Shown here piece by piece: positions 6,591-7,998 of a DNA stretch of 7,998 bases. The notes beneath the pieces were generated by a model, which ran no database searches, was not told the origin of the DNA, and saw only the letters and a list, made by a program, of their open reading frames with translations. The stretch lies in contig DNXU01000607.1 in the NCBI GenBank assembly GCA_003505715.1, positions 40,988 to 48,985 of the forward strand. Direction: 5' to 3'. The translations under genes and the position numbers were made by a program. The DNA is from Cyanobacteria bacterium UBA8803 (GTDB lineage: Bacteria > Cyanobacteriota > Cyanobacteriia > Cyanobacteriales > Coleofasciculaceae). Positions within the stretch are counted from its first letter, which is position 1. Each line of letters starts with the position of its first letter.

Positions 6591-7998
6591 ATGTTGCGCA
6601 AAATCAACTTCAAGTTTCTCTACACCACAGTTCTGTCTTTGGTGCTAATTAATAGTATTGAAATTCCCCAGCCCCGTGGTGGCTATTGGGGAATACAACT
6701 CAATACCAGCACCGAAGCCTTAGCCAGAAGCAGCGGTGGACGTAGCGGCGGCGGTAGCTTTAGAAGTTCTCCTTCAAATTCAAGTTCCGGCAGTTCCAGC
6801 CGCTCTAGTACGGGGAGCAGCAGTTCGTTCACCAAACCCTCTTCCTCGTCAGGATCGAGTTCCAGTTATAGCCGTCCCAGCACTAGCAGTTCATCAAGCA
6901 AACCTGCCTCTAGCCCAAGTGCTGGTGCCAGTTCCAGCCCTGCCATCAGAGATAGCAGTACCTCGACTAAACCAGCCTCCCCTGTTAATGCCCCTTCTAG
7001 CCGTACCAGTGGTGGACGTGCTGGAGGCGGCACCTTGACACAACCCGCTTCACCTACCAGTCCGATCCGCTCTGCGACAACAACCAATCCCAAACAAACT
7101 CAACCTAGGAGTCCGATCAAGACCCATTCTGTCACGCCACCAAGGCATATCGATATTGATATCGAGATCGAGGATGACGATGACGACTTCAACCCTCCTC
7201 AAACAGCTCCCAATTCGGCAACTACAGGCTCAACGGCTCCTGTAGCTCCTGCTCAAGTAGTTCCCAATTCTGCGACACCAGGCTCAACAACTACTACACC
7301 TGTACCGCCTGCTTCAACTTCGGCAACAGAGTCTAACAATTCTCAAAACTCTGAAAATTCTGTGCCAGTTTGGTTGGTGGTATTGGTTTTTGTAGTAGCA
7401 GGTGTAGCCACTTTCTTGGTAGTTTATTTCATCCTCAAGCAGATCAAGGCCAGCAGCGCTGCCCGCGAGCGAGACAATGATACTGTCACGGTTAGTAAAT
7501 TACAGATTGCTCTGTTAGCTGGCACCCCAGGACTGCAATCAGAGCTATCACAATTAACCCTGAATGTCGATACTGAAACTCGTGAAGGATTGTTAGAACT
7601 ACTGCAAGAATCTGCTTTAGTACTGCTGCGAAATACTGATACGTGGAGTCATGTTTTAGCTAGTTCAGAAAGTATCCATATCGATAAAGCTGAAGCACTC
7701 TTCAACCAAATTTCTGTACAAGAGCGCAGCAAATTTAGCGCCGAAACCCTGAGTAATATTAGGGGCAAAGTGAAACAAAAAGCAGCGGTGACTTTTGGAG
7801 TTAAAGAAGACTTAGGGTCTTATATCGTAGTGACCCTATTAGTAGGGACGGCAGACGACAAGCCCCTATTTAAGGAAGTGCGATCGCTAGAAGCCCTCAA
7901 GGAAGCTTTAGAGAAAGTAGCATCGGTACGCTCTGATTATCTAATGAAGGTTGAACTACTCTGGAGTCCTCAAGAAGAGGGAGAGAGCTTGACCTATG
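6591..7998 (+). CDS. DUF1517-family membrane protein, C-terminus outside window
   Basis: The frame is open for 469 codons from the ATG at 6591 to the edge. In order: a basic N-terminus with a hydrophobic stretch (about 8-21) that could be a signal peptide; SSGGRSGGGSF (47-57), typical of the family; a Ser/Pro/Thr-rich linker to about 256 with a second copy TSGGRAGGGTL (139-149) and an acidic block IDIDIEIEDDDDDF (187-200); a transmembrane helix (258-282, VPVWLVVLVFVVAGVATF); and the conserved C-terminal domain (about 300-469) with KLQIALLAG, ERSKFSAETLSNIRGKV, YIVVTLLVGT and VELLWSPQEEGESLT. Relatives end about 20 residues after this last motif, so little is missing. The C-domain probably faces the cytosol, but topology is inferred. 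The biochemical role is unknown; I recall that a plant DUF1517 protein, FLAP1, affects photoprotection at the thylakoid. An in-frame ATG at 6516 would add 25 residues but spoils the signal-like start. No Shine-Dalgarno is convincing. Confidence 0.85.
   Translation, partial: MLRKINFKFLYTTVLSLVLINSIEIPQPRGGYWGIQLNTSTEALARSSGGRSGGGSFRSSPSNSSSGSSSRSSTGSSSSFTKPSSSSGSSSSYSRPSTSSSSSKPASSPSAGASSSPAIRDSSTSTKPASPVNAPSSRTSGGRAGGGTLTQPASPTSPIRSATTTNPKQTQPRSPIKTHSVTPPRHIDIDIEIEDDDDDFNPPQTAPNSATTGSTAPVAPAQVVPNSATPGSTTTTPVPPASTSATESNNSQNSENSVPVWLVVLVFVVAGVATFLVVYFILKQIKASSAARERDNDTVTVSKLQIALLAGTPGLQSELSQLTLNVDTETREGLLELLQESALVLLRNTDTWSHVLASSESIHIDKAEALFNQISVQERSKFSAETLSNIRGKVKQKAAVTFGVKEDLGSYIVVTLLVGTADDKPLFKEVRSLEALKEALEKVASVRSDYLMKVELLWSPQEEGESLTY

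Noticed and set aside
6437..6652. 71-codon open frame between trmD and the DUF1517 gene
   Set aside because: No recognisable motif or ribosome binding site, and it overlaps the start of the DUF1517 gene in another frame.
6736..7038. 100-codon Ala/Val/Pro-rich open frame on the plus strand
   Set aside because: It is a shifted reading of the Ser-rich linker of the DUF1517 gene; the linker frame continues into the transmembrane helix and the conserved C-domain.

Overview
The window is cyanobacterial chromosomal DNA. The evidence is a cyanophycin gene pair (cphB then cphA on the minus strand), a DUF1517-family protein of the type found in oxygenic phototrophs, and six perfect copies of the cyanobacterial HIP1 octamer GCGATCGC (starting at 1985, 4705, 5251, 5314, 6520 and 7880). 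I cannot fix the genus from sequence alone. The proteins look most like those of filamentous cyanobacteria, but that is an impression from memory.

Layout from left to right. Positions 1-821 (minus) hold the N-terminal 273 codons of a Tyr/Gly-rich protein built of tandem repeats of about 125 residues; it runs off the left edge and I do not recognise its family. Positions 822-1621 are a gap of 800 bases. It holds the ribosome binding site and a weak promoter candidate for that gene, no convincing gene, and a striking array of 7-base repeats folded back on itself just beyond the cphA stop codon. cphA (1622-4309, minus) encodes cyanophycin synthetase. A 353-base gap rich in inverted repeats (4310-4662) separates it from cphB (4663-5532, minus), which encodes cyanophycinase. 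A 180-base divergent promoter region follows, then trmD (5713-6417, plus; tRNA m1G37 methyltransferase) with a GTG start and a near-consensus sigma-70 promoter. Last comes a DUF1517-type membrane protein (6591 to beyond the right edge, plus).

How the genes work together. CphA polymerises Asp and Arg into the nitrogen reserve cyanophycin, and CphB cuts the polymer to beta-Asp-Arg dipeptides, so the pair forms a storage and mobilisation unit. cphB lies upstream of cphA on the same strand, but the gap holds several strong dyads and a plausible separate cphA promoter, which suggests that the two genes can be expressed in different ratios. trmD is a housekeeping gene on the opposite strand. The DUF1517 gene is not obviously linked to cyanophycin.

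Most of the window is ordinary. The parts worth a second look are the repeat protein at the left edge, the heptamer repeat hairpin at the cphA 3' end, the dyads between cphB and cphA, and the unusually long low-complexity linker of the DUF1517 protein.
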